NCBI GenBank assembly: GCA_024234075.1
Contig: JACKOV010000006.1
Coordinates: 62,001-126,000 of the forward strand
From: Nevskiaceae bacterium
GTDB taxonomy: Bacteria > Pseudomonadota > Gammaproteobacteria > Steroidobacterales > Steroidobacteraceae
Direction of reading: 5' to 3'
DNA length: 64,000 nt
Position 1 is the stretch's first letter. Every line of letters begins with the position of its first letter. The notes under the pieces are model-generated. The model was not told where the DNA came from. It made no database searches and saw nothing but the letters and a program-made list of their open reading frames with translations. Position numbers and translations under genes: made by a program. Below are positions 7,842 to 16,510 of the stretch, one piece after another.

Positions 7842-9158
7842 ATGGTCATGTGGCGGGCGCTCCCCGCCGGCGAGACCCGCGGTTTGCACGACATTCCCAC
7901 CGTCATCATGTTGCTGGCGCTCGGCGCACTGCTCCTGCTGGTGGCGTTTTCCTCCGGAACCGAAGTCGCACTGCGCGCCGCCAACCGCTACCGGATCCGC
8001 AGCCGCGCAGCACGCGGCGAACGCGCCGCCAAAGTCCTCGAAGCGGTGCTCGCCAAGCCCGACGACTGGCTCGGCGCCAACCTGATCCTGCTGACCCTGG
8101 CCAGCGCCGGAGCGACCACCATCGCGACCCTGCTCGCGGTCCGCAGCGGACAGCGCTATGCGCTGCTGCTGCCGACCCTGCTGATGCCGACACTGATGCT
8201 GGTGTTCTGCGTGCTCGCGCCCAGGATCCTCGCCGCGGTCTACGCGGAACGCGTCGCGCTGCGCGCGGCCCGGGCCTATCACCTGCTGGTGGCGATCTCG
8301 CGGCCGGGCGTCAGCCTCGCGAACTTCGCGGCCCAAGGCCTGCTGCGCCTGTTCGGCATCGTCCGCGGCGACGTCCGCAGCGATGCGGGTCTGTCGACCG
8401 AGGCGCTGCGCGCCGTGGTCGCCGACTCCGGACCGGTATTGCCGCAGCGCCACCGCCAGATGCTGTTGTCGATCCTCGATCTCGAGCATGCGACGGTCAA
8501 CGACATCATGATCCCGCGGCAGGAGATCGCCGGCATCGATCTCGAAGACGACTGGGAACAGATCCTGGCGCAACTGCGCAGCACACCGCACACCCGCCTG
8601 CCGGTTTACCGCGGCGACATCGACCAGATGGTCGGTCTGCTGCACATGAAGCGCGTCGCCCAGGAACTGGCGCACGGCACGTTGAATCATCAGCGCCTCG
8701 CGGAAATCGCCAGCACGCGCGATCCCTATTTCGTGCCCGAAGGCGCCTCGCTGATGATCCAGCTCGCCAATTTCCAGCGCAACCGGCGCCGCGTCGGCTT
8801 CGTGGTCGATGAATACGGCGACGTGATGGGCCTGGTCACGCTCGAGGACCTGCTCGAGGAAATCGTCGGCGAGTTCACCAACGATCCGGCGACCATGACG
8901 CATCGCGACATCCAGCCGGAATCGCCCGGCGTCCACCTGATCAATGCGAGTGCGACCAATCGTGCGCTGAACCGCGCGCTCGGCTGGAACCTGCCGACCG
9001 ACGGCCCGAAAACCTTGAACGGCCTGCTGCTCGAGCGGCTCGAGACCATCCCCCCGGTCGGCACCGTGCTGCGGGTCGGCGACCGGGAATTCGAAGTGCT
9101 GCAGATCGCGGACAACACCATCCGCACCGTGCGCGCCCGGGAAGTCCCGCCGCCCTGA
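7842..9158 (+). CDS. CNNM/HlyC/CorC family membrane protein with CBS pair
   Basis: 438 residues. Order of parts: a DUF21 transmembrane domain (about 20-190; SSGTEVALRAANRYR is a typical conserved loop), a Bateman CBS pair (about 210-335) and a C-terminal CorC/HlyC transporter-associated domain (about 350-430, containing GFVVDEYGDVMGLVTLEDLL between the parts). Proteins of this class are linked to Mg2+/Co2+ homeostasis; the gene next to ffh in other gammaproteobacteria (yfjD type) has this layout. Start choice: two ATGs at 7842 and 7848 are equally possible, and a TTG at 7884 is a third option. The exact transport role cannot be read from sequence. Confidence 0.85.
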   Translation: MVMWRALPAGETRGLHDIPTVIMLLALGALLLLVAFSSGTEVALRAANRYRIRSRAARGERAAKVLEAVLAKPDDWLGANLILLTLASAGATTIATLLAVRSGQRYALLLPTLLMPTLMLVFCVLAPRILAAVYAERVALRAARAYHLLVAISRPGVSLANFAAQGLLRLFGIVRGDVRSDAGLSTEALRAVVADSGPVLPQRHRQMLLSILDLEHATVNDIMIPRQEIAGIDLEDDWEQILAQLRSTPHTRLPVYRGDIDQMVGLLHMKRVAQELAHGTLNHQRLAEIASTRDPYFVPEGASLMIQLANFQRNRRRVGFVVDEYGDVMGLVTLEDLLEEIVGEFTNDPATMTHRDIQPESPGVHLINASATNRALNRALGWNLPTDGPKTLNGLLLERLETIPPVGTVLRVGDREFEVLQIADNTIRTVRAREVPPP

Positions 9159-9176
9159 ACCCACTGCAGTCACGCA

Positions 9177-9207
9177 CCATGGCGCGGCATTGCGCGGCAC
9201 GCCATGG
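9177..9207. terminator. Palindromic hairpin between convergent genes
   Basis: CCATGGCG at 9177-9184 pairs perfectly with CGCCATGG at 9200-9207 around a 15-base loop. It lies in the 77-base gap between the 3' ends of the CorC-type gene (+) and radA (-), so it could serve both transcripts. There is no T-run, and an 8-base stem is only moderate evidence. Confidence 0.4.
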
Positions 9208-9235
9208 CCGGCGCCGGTCGTACCAGACCGCGCCC

Positions 9236-10618
9236 TCAGCGTTCGAACAAGATCTCGACCGCCTCCGCAAGCCGTGCAACCCCGCGCAGCTCCAGCCCTT
9301 CCACCGGCCGGCGCGGCAGGTTGTCGCGCGGCACCAGGGCCTGGCGGAAGCCCTGCTTGGCCGCTTCCCGCAGGCGCTCCTCGCCATAGGCGACCGGCCG
9401 CACCTCGCCGGTCAGGCCGATCTCGCCGAAGGCGACCAGGGTCGGCGGCAGCGCGCGATCGCGCAGGCTCGACGCGAGCGCCAGCAGCACCGGCAGGTCC
9501 GTACCGGTCTCGCGCACCGCCAGGCCGCCGACCACATTGGCGAACACGTCGTGATCCTGCAGCGACAGGCCGCCATGCCGATGCAGCACCGCCAGCAACA
9601 TCGACAGACGGGTCGAATCGAGACCCTGAGCAACGCGCCGTGGGTTTCCGAAACGCATCGGGTCGACCAGCCCCTGGATCTCGACCAGCAGCGGCCGGCC
9701 GCCTTCGCGCGCGACCATCACGATGCTGCCCGGCGCGACCTGCTCGGGCCGGGCGAGAAAGATTGCGGACGGATTCGCGACCTCGCGCAGCCCACTCTCG
9801 GTCATCGCAAAGAACGCCAGCTCGTTGACCGCACCGAAGCGGTTCTTGGTGGCGCGGACGATGCGGTAACGCGAGCCGGCATCGCTCTCGAAATACAGCA
9901 CCGTGTCCACCAGATGCTCGAGCACCCGGGGTCCGGCAATCGTGCCCTCGCGGGTGACATGGCCGACGATGCAGACCGCCGTGCCGGTGGACTTGGCGAA
10001 GCGCACCAGCTCCGCCGCGCATTCGCGCAATTGCGTGACGCCACCGGCGCTGGAGGCGAGCGTGGCAAGCTGCACGGTCTGGATCGAGTCGATGACCAGC
10101 AGACCCGCGCGCAGCTCGCCCGCCTGGGCCAGGATCGTCTCCAGATCGGTCTCGGGAGCCAGTTGCAAACCCGTCGCACCGAGCCCGAGCCGCCGCGCCC
10201 GCAGGCCGACCTGCGCGCCGGACTCCTCGCCCGTCGCATACAGCACCGGCGCGTTCTGCGCAACGCTGGCCGCCACCTGCAGCAGCAAGGTGGACTTGCC
10301 GATGCCGGGATCGCCACCGAGCAAGGACACGCTGCCCGGCACGAAACCGCCGCCGAGCACGCGGTCGAGTTCGGCGAGCCCCGAGCCGAAGCGCACCGGC
10401 AGACCCTCGGCCGGCAGTGCCAACATCGCGCCTCCGGCAGCCAGCGCCGTTCGCCGGCCGGCGGCGCTGCCCCGCCCCGCGGCGGCAGCGGTCCGCGAGG
10501 ACGCGGCCTCACGGCGCTCCAGCGAATTCCACTCGCCGCACTGGGCGCACTGCCCCTGCCATTTGGCCGACTCGCCACCGCAGGCAGAACAGACGTATAC
10601 GATGCTGGATCGGGCCAT
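9236..10618 (-). CDS. radA: DNA repair protein RadA
   Basis: 460 residues, identical in length to E. coli RadA. The N-terminal zinc finger has four cysteines (C10, C13, C24, C27), followed by a RecA-like ATPase core with Walker A GGDPGIGKST (about 101-110), the RadA-specific KNRFG motif (258-262) and a C-terminal Lon-like domain. RadA promotes branch migration of recombination intermediates. The ATG at 10618 starts exactly at the conserved MARSSIVYVC. The frame continues open upstream to 11584, but that part is antisense to the PP2C gene and was rejected. It converges on the CorC-type gene and diverges from the PP2C gene. Confidence 0.97.
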   Translation of the reverse strand: MARSSIVYVCSACGGESAKWQGQCAQCGEWNSLERREAASSRTAAAAGRGSAAGRRTALAAGGAMLALPAEGLPVRFGSGLAELDRVLGGGFVPGSVSLLGGDPGIGKSTLLLQVAASVAQNAPVLYATGEESGAQVGLRARRLGLGATGLQLAPETDLETILAQAGELRAGLLVIDSIQTVQLATLASSAGGVTQLRECAAELVRFAKSTGTAVCIVGHVTREGTIAGPRVLEHLVDTVLYFESDAGSRYRIVRATKNRFGAVNELAFFAMTESGLREVANPSAIFLARPEQVAPGSIVMVAREGGRPLLVEIQGLVDPMRFGNPRRVAQGLDSTRLSMLLAVLHRHGGLSLQDHDVFANVVGGLAVRETGTDLPVLLALASSLRDRALPPTLVAFGEIGLTGEVRPVAYGEERLREAAKQGFRQALVPRDNLPRRPVEGLELRGVARLAEAVEILFER

Positions 10619-10930
10619 AAGGTTCTGCGGCGGCGGGTCGACGCGCCACCCCGTCGAAGGGCCGCAGCGTGAAGGGGGGAAGCGGTGGATTTTGCCGCCC
10701 GGGCGCATCACCGGCAAACTGTGATCACAAGCTCGGACTTGCTCGCCGAGGATGCTAGTGTTTCGCAGTCCGCGGTGAAAGGCGGACCAACAAGGTCTCG
10801 AAACCATGCCTGATCTGACCAGCGGGTCGTTCCCGAGCCTGTGGCGTACCCGGCTGCCACTCAGCCCGGTCGCGTCGACGGTATCCGCCTGCACACCGGG
10901 CAGTGGTTCGAGCCCGAGCGACTGCCACGC
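10619..10930. other. 312-base intergenic region between divergent radA and PP2C genes
   Basis: No gene is supported here. It must hold the promoters of both flanking genes, but no convincing -35/-10 pair was found. The one striking feature is the perfect 10-base palindrome TGTGATCACA at 10720-10729. The PP2C frame is open back to a GTG at 10841, so about 90 bases may belong to that gene if a longer N terminus is used. Confidence 0.5.
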
Positions 10931-11755
10931 GTGACGCTTCGCAACAAAATCGCACTGACCGGTGAAACGGACACCGGCAAGGTCCGCGAGCACAACGAGG
11001 ACACGATTGCCGTCGACCCGGACATCGGCCTGCTGGTGCTGGCCGACGGCATGGGCGGTTACAACGCCGGCGAAGTCGCCAGCGGCATCGCCGTCAAAAC
11101 CATCGTCAACCTGGTCCGCGAATCCGTCGAGCGCGAGGACCTGGCGACCTCGGATCCCCTGACGCACCTGTCGCGCCGCTCGATTGTGCTGCGCGACGCC
11201 ATCCAGCGCGCCAACAAGATCATCTACCAGACCGCCAAGTCGCAGCCGCATTGCGAAGGCATGGGCACGACCGTGGTCGCGGCGCTGTTCCACAACAATC
11301 GCGTGACCATCGCCCACGTCGGGGATTCGCGCCTCTACCGGCTGCGCGGCGAGCGTTTCGAGCAGCTGACGCTCGATCATTCGCTGCTGCAGGAACTGGT
11401 CGACCGGGGCTTCTATTCGCCCGAGGAGGCGCAGCGCGCCGCCAACAAGAACTACGTGACCCGCGCACTCGGCGTCGAACCGACGGTCGAGGTCGGCTTG
11501 CGCGAGGAGCAGGTCGAAAAAGGCGACCACTACGTCCTGTGTTCCGACGGCCTGTCCGACATGGTCGAGAACGCGGACATTCACTTAACCATAAACACCT
11601 TTGGTGATAATCTTGGTTCGGTCGCCAAGCACTTGATTCAACTGGCCAACGACAACGGCGGCCGGGACAACATCTCGGTGCTGCTGGCACAGGTCCTGGA
11701 CGCTTTCCCGGCCCGGCGCGGGCTGGTGGAGCGGGTGCTGGGCTGGTTCGGCTGA
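10931..11755 (+). CDS. PP2C-family serine/threonine protein phosphatase
   Basis: 274 residues. Metal-binding and catalytic motifs of the PPM/PP2C family appear in order: TDTGKVREHNED, LADGMGGYNAGEVAS, GMGTTVVAALF, IAHVGDSRLYRLR, LCSDGLSD and GGRDNIS. The Asp residues coordinate two Mn/Mg ions. Such Stp1-like enzymes remove phosphate from Ser/Thr. The GTG at 10931 was chosen because homology starts directly there; GTG 10841 would add 30 residues without recognisable homology. The next gene encodes an FHA phosphothreonine-binding protein 72 bases downstream, so the two probably form one signalling unit. No Hanks-type kinase is present in the window. Confidence 0.9.
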   Translation: MTLRNKIALTGETDTGKVREHNEDTIAVDPDIGLLVLADGMGGYNAGEVASGIAVKTIVNLVRESVEREDLATSDPLTHLSRRSIVLRDAIQRANKIIYQTAKSQPHCEGMGTTVVAALFHNNRVTIAHVGDSRLYRLRGERFEQLTLDHSLLQELVDRGFYSPEEAQRAANKNYVTRALGVEPTVEVGLREEQVEKGDHYVLCSDGLSDMVENADIHLTINTFGDNLGSVAKHLIQLANDNGGRDNISVLLAQVLDAFPARRGLVERVLGWFG

Positions 11756-11827
11756 TTGATTGCGTCCCGGCAGGTCGCGCCGGGCACGGCCAGGGTCGCG
11801 GGCCGCAATTCTTGCTAGGGCGGGAGC

Positions 11828-12559
11828 ATGGCTAGACTAATTCTGAGCCTGGACGGCCACACGATGGCCGAATACAACATGAACAAGGAGCGGTACACGA
11901 TTGGCCGCCTCCCCGACAACGACATCCGCATCGACAATCCTGCGGTCAGCGGCCATCACTCGCTGATCATCAACATCCTCAACGACTCCTTCCTCGAGGA
12001 TCTGAACAGCACCAACGGCACTTACGTCAACGGCAAGCTGATCAAGAAACACGCGCTGCAGCACGGCGACATCGTCACCGTCGGTCATCACCAGCTGCGC
12101 TTCGTCGAGGAAGACGAGCAGCAGGACGAATTCCAGAAGACCATGGTGATCCAGCCTTCCGCTCGCCCGGTGGAGTCCATCCGCCGCGCCGAAGCACGGG
12201 TCGACACCACGACCGCGCGCGGCGGCAACCCGGCGCAGCTCGCCGAGGCGCGCAAGCCCGCCGCACTGGCCGAGGCCCAGCTCGCGCTGAAGCCGGCCAA
12301 GCTGCAGGTGCTGACCGGCCAGTTCGCCGGCCGCGAGCTCGATCTGGTCAAGGCCCTGACCACGCTCGGCCGTCCCGGCATCCAGGTCGCCGCGATCACG
12401 CGCCGCGCCGACGGGTTCTATCTCGTCCACGTCGAGAGCGAGCGCGAAGGCGACTATCCGCTGGTCAACGGTGAAGTGATCGGCTCGCAGGCCCATCGCC
12501 TGCGCGACAACGACGTGATCCAGCTCGCCGGCGTGAAGATGGGGTTCTTTCAGAGCTGA
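11828..12559 (+). CDS. FHA domain protein
   Basis: 243 residues. A canonical FHA domain covers about 1-95, with YTIGRLPDNDIRIDNPAVS, H-x-x-I and LNSTNGTYVNG, the residues that contact phosphothreonine. A hydrophilic linker (about 100-150) leads to a second FHA-like beta domain (about 155-243: TLGRPGIQVAAITRRADG, VNGEVI). This second copy lacks the STNG loop and the usual Ser-x-x-His, so it probably does not bind phosphopeptide. The gene follows the PP2C gene on the same strand. A role as an adaptor reading out Ser/Thr phosphorylation is likely; the partner is unknown. Confidence 0.85.
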   Translation: MARLILSLDGHTMAEYNMNKERYTIGRLPDNDIRIDNPAVSGHHSLIINILNDSFLEDLNSTNGTYVNGKLIKKHALQHGDIVTVGHHQLRFVEEDEQQDEFQKTMVIQPSARPVESIRRAEARVDTTTARGGNPAQLAEARKPAALAEAQLALKPAKLQVLTGQFAGRELDLVKALTTLGRPGIQVAAITRRADGFYLVHVESEREGDYPLVNGEVIGSQAHRLRDNDVIQLAGVKMGFFQS

Positions 12560-12629
12560 GCCTGGCTGCTAAGCCCCGTGGCCCGCGCCCAAACCGCCCG
12601 GGTGGCCGCCGCTCCGGCCGCCCTCGACA

Positions 12630-12775
12630 TCTCCCGCGCTATCCATACTGCGTCGCCAGCGCGTGATCCTGGATGCGGACCTGGCCACCCTCTATGGCGT
12701 CACCACCAAGCGCCTCAACGAGCAGGTCCGGCGCAACGTCGCCCGGTTCCCAGAGGATTTCGTGATCGAGCGGTG
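12630..12775 (+). pseudogene. ORF6N (KilA-N-like) DNA-binding domain remnant
   Basis: In the frame containing 12663, translation gives LRRQRVILDADLATLYGV, then TTKRLNEQVRRNVARFPEDF, then FVIER. This is a clear match to the core of the ORF6N domain found in phage and mobile-element antirepressor-like proteins (pattern: R-x-Q-R-V-I-L-D-x-D-L-A-x-L-Y-G-V). The match stops abruptly after PEDFVI at about 12770; the normal continuation is missing and the frame runs antisense into alr. No start codon or ribosome binding site precedes it. It is a fragment about 45 codons long, left between the FHA gene and the 3' end of alr. Confidence 0.75.
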
Positions 12776-12809
12776 CCTTAGCCGCGCCACGGCACATCTT
12801 GCCTGCAGG

Positions 12810-13919
12810 TCAGCGCAGTTCCAACGGTACTCGCTGACTGACTCCACAGATCAGCTCGTAGGGAATAGTCTCTGCGTATTCGGCCACCTGCTCGACCGGC
12901 AGCGTGGCGCCCCAAAGGATTGCGCGTTCGCCGACCCGAACGCCCGGCAGTCCGGTCACGTCGACCGCGATCATGTCCATCGAGACTCGGCCAGCGAGCA
13001 CTCCCCGCCCTGTTGGAAACAGCACGGGAGCGCCGGACCGCAAATGCCGCGGCACGCCATCGCCGTAGCCGGCCGCAAGAATCGCGATCGTCGAGTTGCG
13101 CTCGGCGCGCCAGGTGCCGCCATAGCCGACGGTCTCTCCGCGAGGCACCTGCCGCATAGCGATCACACTGCTCTCCAGCGTCATCGCCGGCACCAGCCCG
13201 AGATCCGTGCCCAATTCGCCCGGAAACGGCGATACGCCGTACAGCGCGAGCCCGGGACGTACCCAGTCGCCGCGTGCGGCAGGCCAGCCGAGCAAACCTG
13301 CGGAATTGCCGATGCTCAGCACCGGCCGGCCTCTCGGCCCGGCAAAGGCTGGATGCACCGGCAGTGCATCGATCAGGGACTGCAACCGGGCCAGCTGTTC
13401 GGCGGTCATCGGGCAATCGCGCTCGTCGGCGCGCGCCAGATGAGTCATCAGGCGTATTTCCCGCGGCGGTATTGGCAGGCTGCAGAGCCGTGCCAGAGCC
13501 TGCGGAAACTCCTCGGGCCGGAAGCCGAGGCGATTCATGCCGGTGTCGACCTTGATCCAGACGATGAAGCGCCGGCCCCGTCCCTGCGCCTCGAGCAGCG
13601 CCACCTGCGAGGGGTCGTGCACCACCAGCTCGAAATCGCGATGCGCGGCTTCGGCGAGCTGCGGGCCGCTGAACACGCCCTCGAGCAGCACGATCGGATG
13701 GGTGATGCCCGCCTCGCGCAGCAGCACGCCCTCCTCGATCCGCGCCACTGCGAACGCATCGGCCGCCGTCAGCGTGCTCGCGGTCGCGACCAATCCGTGA
13801 CCGTAGGCATTGGCCTTGACCACGGCCATGACCCGCGACCCGGGTGCAGCCGTGCGCACGGCCGCGAGATTCGCTCGCAGCGCAGCGCGGTCGATGCAGG
13901 CGCGCAGGATCCGGCTCAC
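12810..13919 (-). CDS. alr: Alanine racemase
   Basis: 369 residues. A PLP-dependent fold III enzyme interconverting L- and D-alanine for peptidoglycan. The PLP lysine lies in AVVKANAYGHG near residue 35. A conserved RPG segment (DWVRPGLALYG) and the second catalytic residue region ETVGYGGTWRAER in the C-terminal beta domain are present. It follows dnaB on the same strand with only 6 bases between them, so the two are probably co-transcribed. Its 3' end abuts the ORF6N remnant. Confidence 0.96.
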   Translation of the reverse strand: MSRILRACIDRAALRANLAAVRTAAPGSRVMAVVKANAYGHGLVATASTLTAADAFAVARIEEGVLLREAGITHPIVLLEGVFSGPQLAEAAHRDFELVVHDPSQVALLEAQGRGRRFIVWIKVDTGMNRLGFRPEEFPQALARLCSLPIPPREIRLMTHLARADERDCPMTAEQLARLQSLIDALPVHPAFAGPRGRPVLSIGNSAGLLGWPAARGDWVRPGLALYGVSPFPGELGTDLGLVPAMTLESSVIAMRQVPRGETVGYGGTWRAERNSTIAILAAGYGDGVPRHLRSGAPVLFPTGRGVLAGRVSMDMIAVDVTGLPGVRVGERAILWGATLPVEQVAEYAETIPYELICGVSQRVPLELR

Positions 13920-13926
13920 GGCATGT

Positions 13927-15300
13927 TCAGCGCAGCACGCCCTCGGCGTAGGAATCGGGCACGTAGTTCACGAAGCGCGAATACTGTCCCTGGAACGACA
14001 GCACGAAGGTGCCCGTCTCGCCGTTGCGATGCTTGGCCAGATCGATCTCGGCCATGCCGCGCTTGGTGGTGTTCTTGTCGTAGACCTCTTCGCGGTAGAT
14101 CAGCAGGATCATGTCTGCATCCTGCTCTATTGCACCTGATTCTCTCAAATCCGACATCACCGGCTTCTTGTCGGTGCGCTGCTCGACGCCGCGGTTGAGC
14201 TGCGACAGCGCGATCACCGGCACCTTCAGTTCCTTGGCCAGCGCCTTCAGACCACGTGAAATCTCGGCGATTTCGGTCGCGCGATTCTCGGTATTGCCTG
14301 GCACCTGCATCAGCTGCAGGTAGTCGACCACCACGAGCCCGAGTCCGTGCTCGCGGCTGACTCGCCGCGCGCGGGCGCGCAGTTCGGTCGGCGTAAGGCC
14401 GGGTGTTTCATCGATGAAAATCCGCGCCTCGGAGAGCTGACCGGCCGCGCCGGTGATCCGCGGCCAATCGTCGTCGGAAATCTGTCCGGAGCGGATATGC
14501 CCCAGATGCACGCGGCCGATAGACGCGAGCATGCGGGTCATCAGCTGCTCGGACGGCATTTCCATCGAGAAGATCGCGACCGAGGCTTTGACGTCGCTCT
14601 TGAGGGCCGCGTATTCGGCCATGTTGACCGCGAAGGTCGTCTTGCCCATCGACGGCCGGCCGGCAACGATCACCAGATCGCCGGGACGCAGCCCGCCGGT
14701 CTTCTTGTCGAATTCGTCGAAGCCGGTAGGCAGGCCGCGCAGCTTGTCGGGGTTGGAGTGCCATTCGTCGATCTGGTCGATCAACTCCGGCATCAGGCTC
14801 TGGATCGACACCGCGCCTTCGCGGCCGCCGCGCAGACCCTGCTCGGCGATCTCGAACACCTTGCCTTCGGCCTTGTCGACCAGCTCGCGGGCCGTCTCGC
14901 CTTCGTTGTTGAAGACCGAGGCGGCGATGTCCGTGCCGGCCTTCAGCAGTTGGCGCAGCAAGGAGCGTTCGCGGACGATCTCGGCATAGGCGCGGACGTT
15001 GGCCGCGGTGGGCGTATCACGCGCCAGCGAACCGATATAGGACAGCCCGCCGGCGTCGGCGAGCTTGCCGGAACGCTCCAGCTGCTCGCTGACCGTGACG
15101 GCATCGCAGGGCTGGTTCTGGCTCGCCAGATGGCCGATCGCGTCGAAAATCAGCCGATGGTCGGGGCGGTAGAAATCGTGGCTGCGCAGAACGTCCGCGA
15201 CGTTGTCCCACGCCGCGCCATCGAGCAACAGCCCGCCGAGCACGGCCTGCTCCGCCTCGACCGAGTGCGGAGGAGTACGCGGCTCGGCGGTCCGGCTCAC
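13927..15300 (-). CDS. dnaB: Replicative DNA helicase DnaB
   Basis: 457 residues. The N-terminal helical domain (PHSVEAEQAVLGGLLLDG) is followed by a linker and a RecA-like motor with Walker A AGRPSMGKTTFA, Walker B VVDYLQLM, and SQLNRGVEQR with DLRESGAIEQDAD near the C terminus. The hexamer unwinds DNA ahead of the fork. The ATG overlaps the rplI stop by 4 bases, placing dnaB in the rpsF-rpsR-rplI transcript. No intein is present in the motor domain. Confidence 0.97.
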   Translation of the reverse strand: MSRTAEPRTPPHSVEAEQAVLGGLLLDGAAWDNVADVLRSHDFYRPDHRLIFDAIGHLASQNQPCDAVTVSEQLERSGKLADAGGLSYIGSLARDTPTAANVRAYAEIVRERSLLRQLLKAGTDIAASVFNNEGETARELVDKAEGKVFEIAEQGLRGGREGAVSIQSLMPELIDQIDEWHSNPDKLRGLPTGFDEFDKKTGGLRPGDLVIVAGRPSMGKTTFAVNMAEYAALKSDVKASVAIFSMEMPSEQLMTRMLASIGRVHLGHIRSGQISDDDWPRITGAAGQLSEARIFIDETPGLTPTELRARARRVSREHGLGLVVVDYLQLMQVPGNTENRATEIAEISRGLKALAKELKVPVIALSQLNRGVEQRTDKKPVMSDLRESGAIEQDADMILLIYREEVYDKNTTKRGMAEIDLAKHRNGETGTFVLSFQGQYSRFVNYVPDSYAEGVLR

Positions 15301-15746
15301 TCTTCGGCGACGACGCTCACCTGCAGCTGGACATCGACGTCGGTATGCAGGTGCAGCGTGACCGGGTGATCACCCACGGTGCGGATCGGGCCCATGGGCA
15401 GGCGGACTTCGGCGCGCTCGAGTGCATGGCCCTGGGCCGTGCAGGCCTCGGCGATGTCGGAGGTGCCGATCGAGCCGAACAGCTTGCCTTCGCTGCCGGC
15501 CTTGGCCGAGATCTTCAGCACGAAGTCCTTGAGCGCCGCAGCGCGGGCCTCGGCCGAAGCCAGCTCGTCGCGCGCGACCTTCTCGAGCTCGGCGCGACGG
15601 GCCTCGAACTTGGCGACGTTGGCGGGCGTCGCCAGAGTCGCCTTGCCTTTCGGCAGCAGGTAGTTGCGGCCGTAGCCGCTCTTGACGTTGACGCGGTCGC
15701 CGATGTTGCCGAGGTTGGCGACCTTCTGCAGGAGGATGACGTCCAT
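15297..15746 (-). CDS. rplI: 50S ribosomal protein L9
   Basis: 149 residues, the same as E. coli L9. The N-terminal domain (MDVILLQKVANLGNIGD, GYGRNYLLPKGKA) is joined by a long helix to the C-terminal domain with LFGSIGTSDIA. L9 binds 23S rRNA at the base of the L1 stalk. It lies 21 bases after rpsR and overlaps dnaB by 4 bases. Confidence 0.97.
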   Translation of the reverse strand: MDVILLQKVANLGNIGDRVNVKSGYGRNYLLPKGKATLATPANVAKFEARRAELEKVARDELASAEARAAALKDFVLKISAKAGSEGKLFGSIGTSDIAEACTAQGHALERAEVRLPMGPIRTVGDHPVTLHLHTDVDVQLQVSVVAEE

Positions 15747-15767
15747 GATGTTCTCTCTGGCCGGCGC

Positions 15768-16016
15768 TCAGTGCTGGTCGGTGTAGGGCAGCAGCGCGAG
15801 GAAGCGCGCGCGGCGCACGGCCTGCGCGAGCTGGCGCTGGTAGAACGAGCGCGTGCCGGTGATGCGGCTCGGCACGATCTTGCCGGTCTCGGTGATGTAG
15901 CCCTTCAGGGTGGCCAGATCCTTGTAGTCGATCTGCTTGACGTTGTCCGCGGTGAAGCGGCAGAACTTCTTGCGACGCGTGAAGCGGCCACCGCCGCCCT
16001 GCTTGCCGTTGCTCAT
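15768..16016 (-). CDS. rpsR: 30S ribosomal protein S18
   Basis: 82 residues from the ATG at 16016 (MSNGKQGGGGRFTRRKK). The conserved core DYKDLATLKGYITETGKI and the Arg-rich segment RQLAQAVRRARFLALLPY are intact. S18 pairs with S6 in the 30S platform. priB, which lies between rpsF and rpsR in E. coli, is absent: only 59 bases separate the two genes here. Confidence 0.97.
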   Translation of the reverse strand: MSNGKQGGGGRFTRRKKFCRFTADNVKQIDYKDLATLKGYITETGKIVPSRITGTRSFYQRQLAQAVRRARFLALLPYTDQH

Positions 16017-16075
16017 GATGCTGATGTTCCGTTGAGTGAGGTGTAAAGCGTGCAACCGGAGCGAAGCGCCGCCGG

Positions 16076-16510
16076 TCAGCCCTCGGGCGCCGCGGCCGGG
16101 GCGTCGCCGGCTGCGCCAGCCCCCGCGTCGTCGCGACGCGCACGGCGCGCGAAGCGCTCGCCCTCGCCGTCACCCTCGCCGCCCTCGTCTTCGGCCGCAC
16201 GGGCCATCGGCGACGGCTCGGTCACGGCCTCGTCCATCTTCACCACCAGGTGACGCAGCACGGCGTCGCTGAACCGGAACGCACCGGTCAGCTCGCCCAG
16301 GGTCTTCTGGTCGGTTTCGATGTTCAGCAGCAGGTAGTGCGCCTTGTGGATCTTGTTGATCGGATAGGCCAGCTGCCGACGGCCCCAGTCCTCGACGCGG
16401 TGGATGGTGCCGCCGCCCTGGGTGATCATGCCTTTGTAGCGTTCGAGCATGGCCGGAACCTGCTCGCTCTGGTCCGGATGAACCAGGAATACGATCTCGT
16501 AGTGCCTCAT
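16076..16510 (-). CDS. rpsF: 30S ribosomal protein S6
   Basis: 144 residues from the ATG at 16510 (MRHYEIVFLVHPDQSEQV). The ferredoxin-like core is typical of S6 (WGRRQLAYPINKIHKAHY, FRFSDAVLRHLVVK). After about residue 100 the protein carries an acidic and then Ala/Pro-rich tail, longer than usual. S6 and S18 bind rRNA as a pair. The start is preceded by AGGAG at 6-7 bases. Homology rules out the earlier in-frame start at 16588. Confidence 0.96.
   Translation of the reverse strand: MRHYEIVFLVHPDQSEQVPAMLERYKGMITQGGGTIHRVEDWGRRQLAYPINKIHKAHYLLLNIETDQKTLGELTGAFRFSDAVLRHLVVKMDEAVTEPSPMARAAEDEGGEGDGEGERFARRARRDDAGAGAAGDAPAAAPEG

Noticed and set aside
6623..8812. 729-codon open frame on the plus strand
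   Set aside because: Opposite strand of ffh and then out of frame with the CorC-type gene; its composition (Arg/His/Asp-rich, no domain) is typical of a shadow frame.
6837..10022. 1061-codon open frame on the minus strand
   Set aside because: It runs antisense or out of frame through the CorC-type gene, ffh and radA, all of which have clear homology. Long shadow frames are expected in GC-rich DNA.
10720..10729. TGTGATCACA as a CRP site
   Set aside because: The half-sites match, but the six-base spacer of a true CRP site is missing. It may still bind another regulator.
12663..14198. 511-codon frame that begins with the ORF6N fragment
   Set aside because: Only the first about 35 codons resemble a real protein; the remainder is antisense to alr and dnaB. 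Treated as a pseudogene fragment.
13927..15300. Replication origin near dnaB
   Set aside because: No cluster of DnaA boxes, no dnaA/dnaN/gyrB nearby; dnaB in this position belongs to the rpsF-rpsR-rplI operon.
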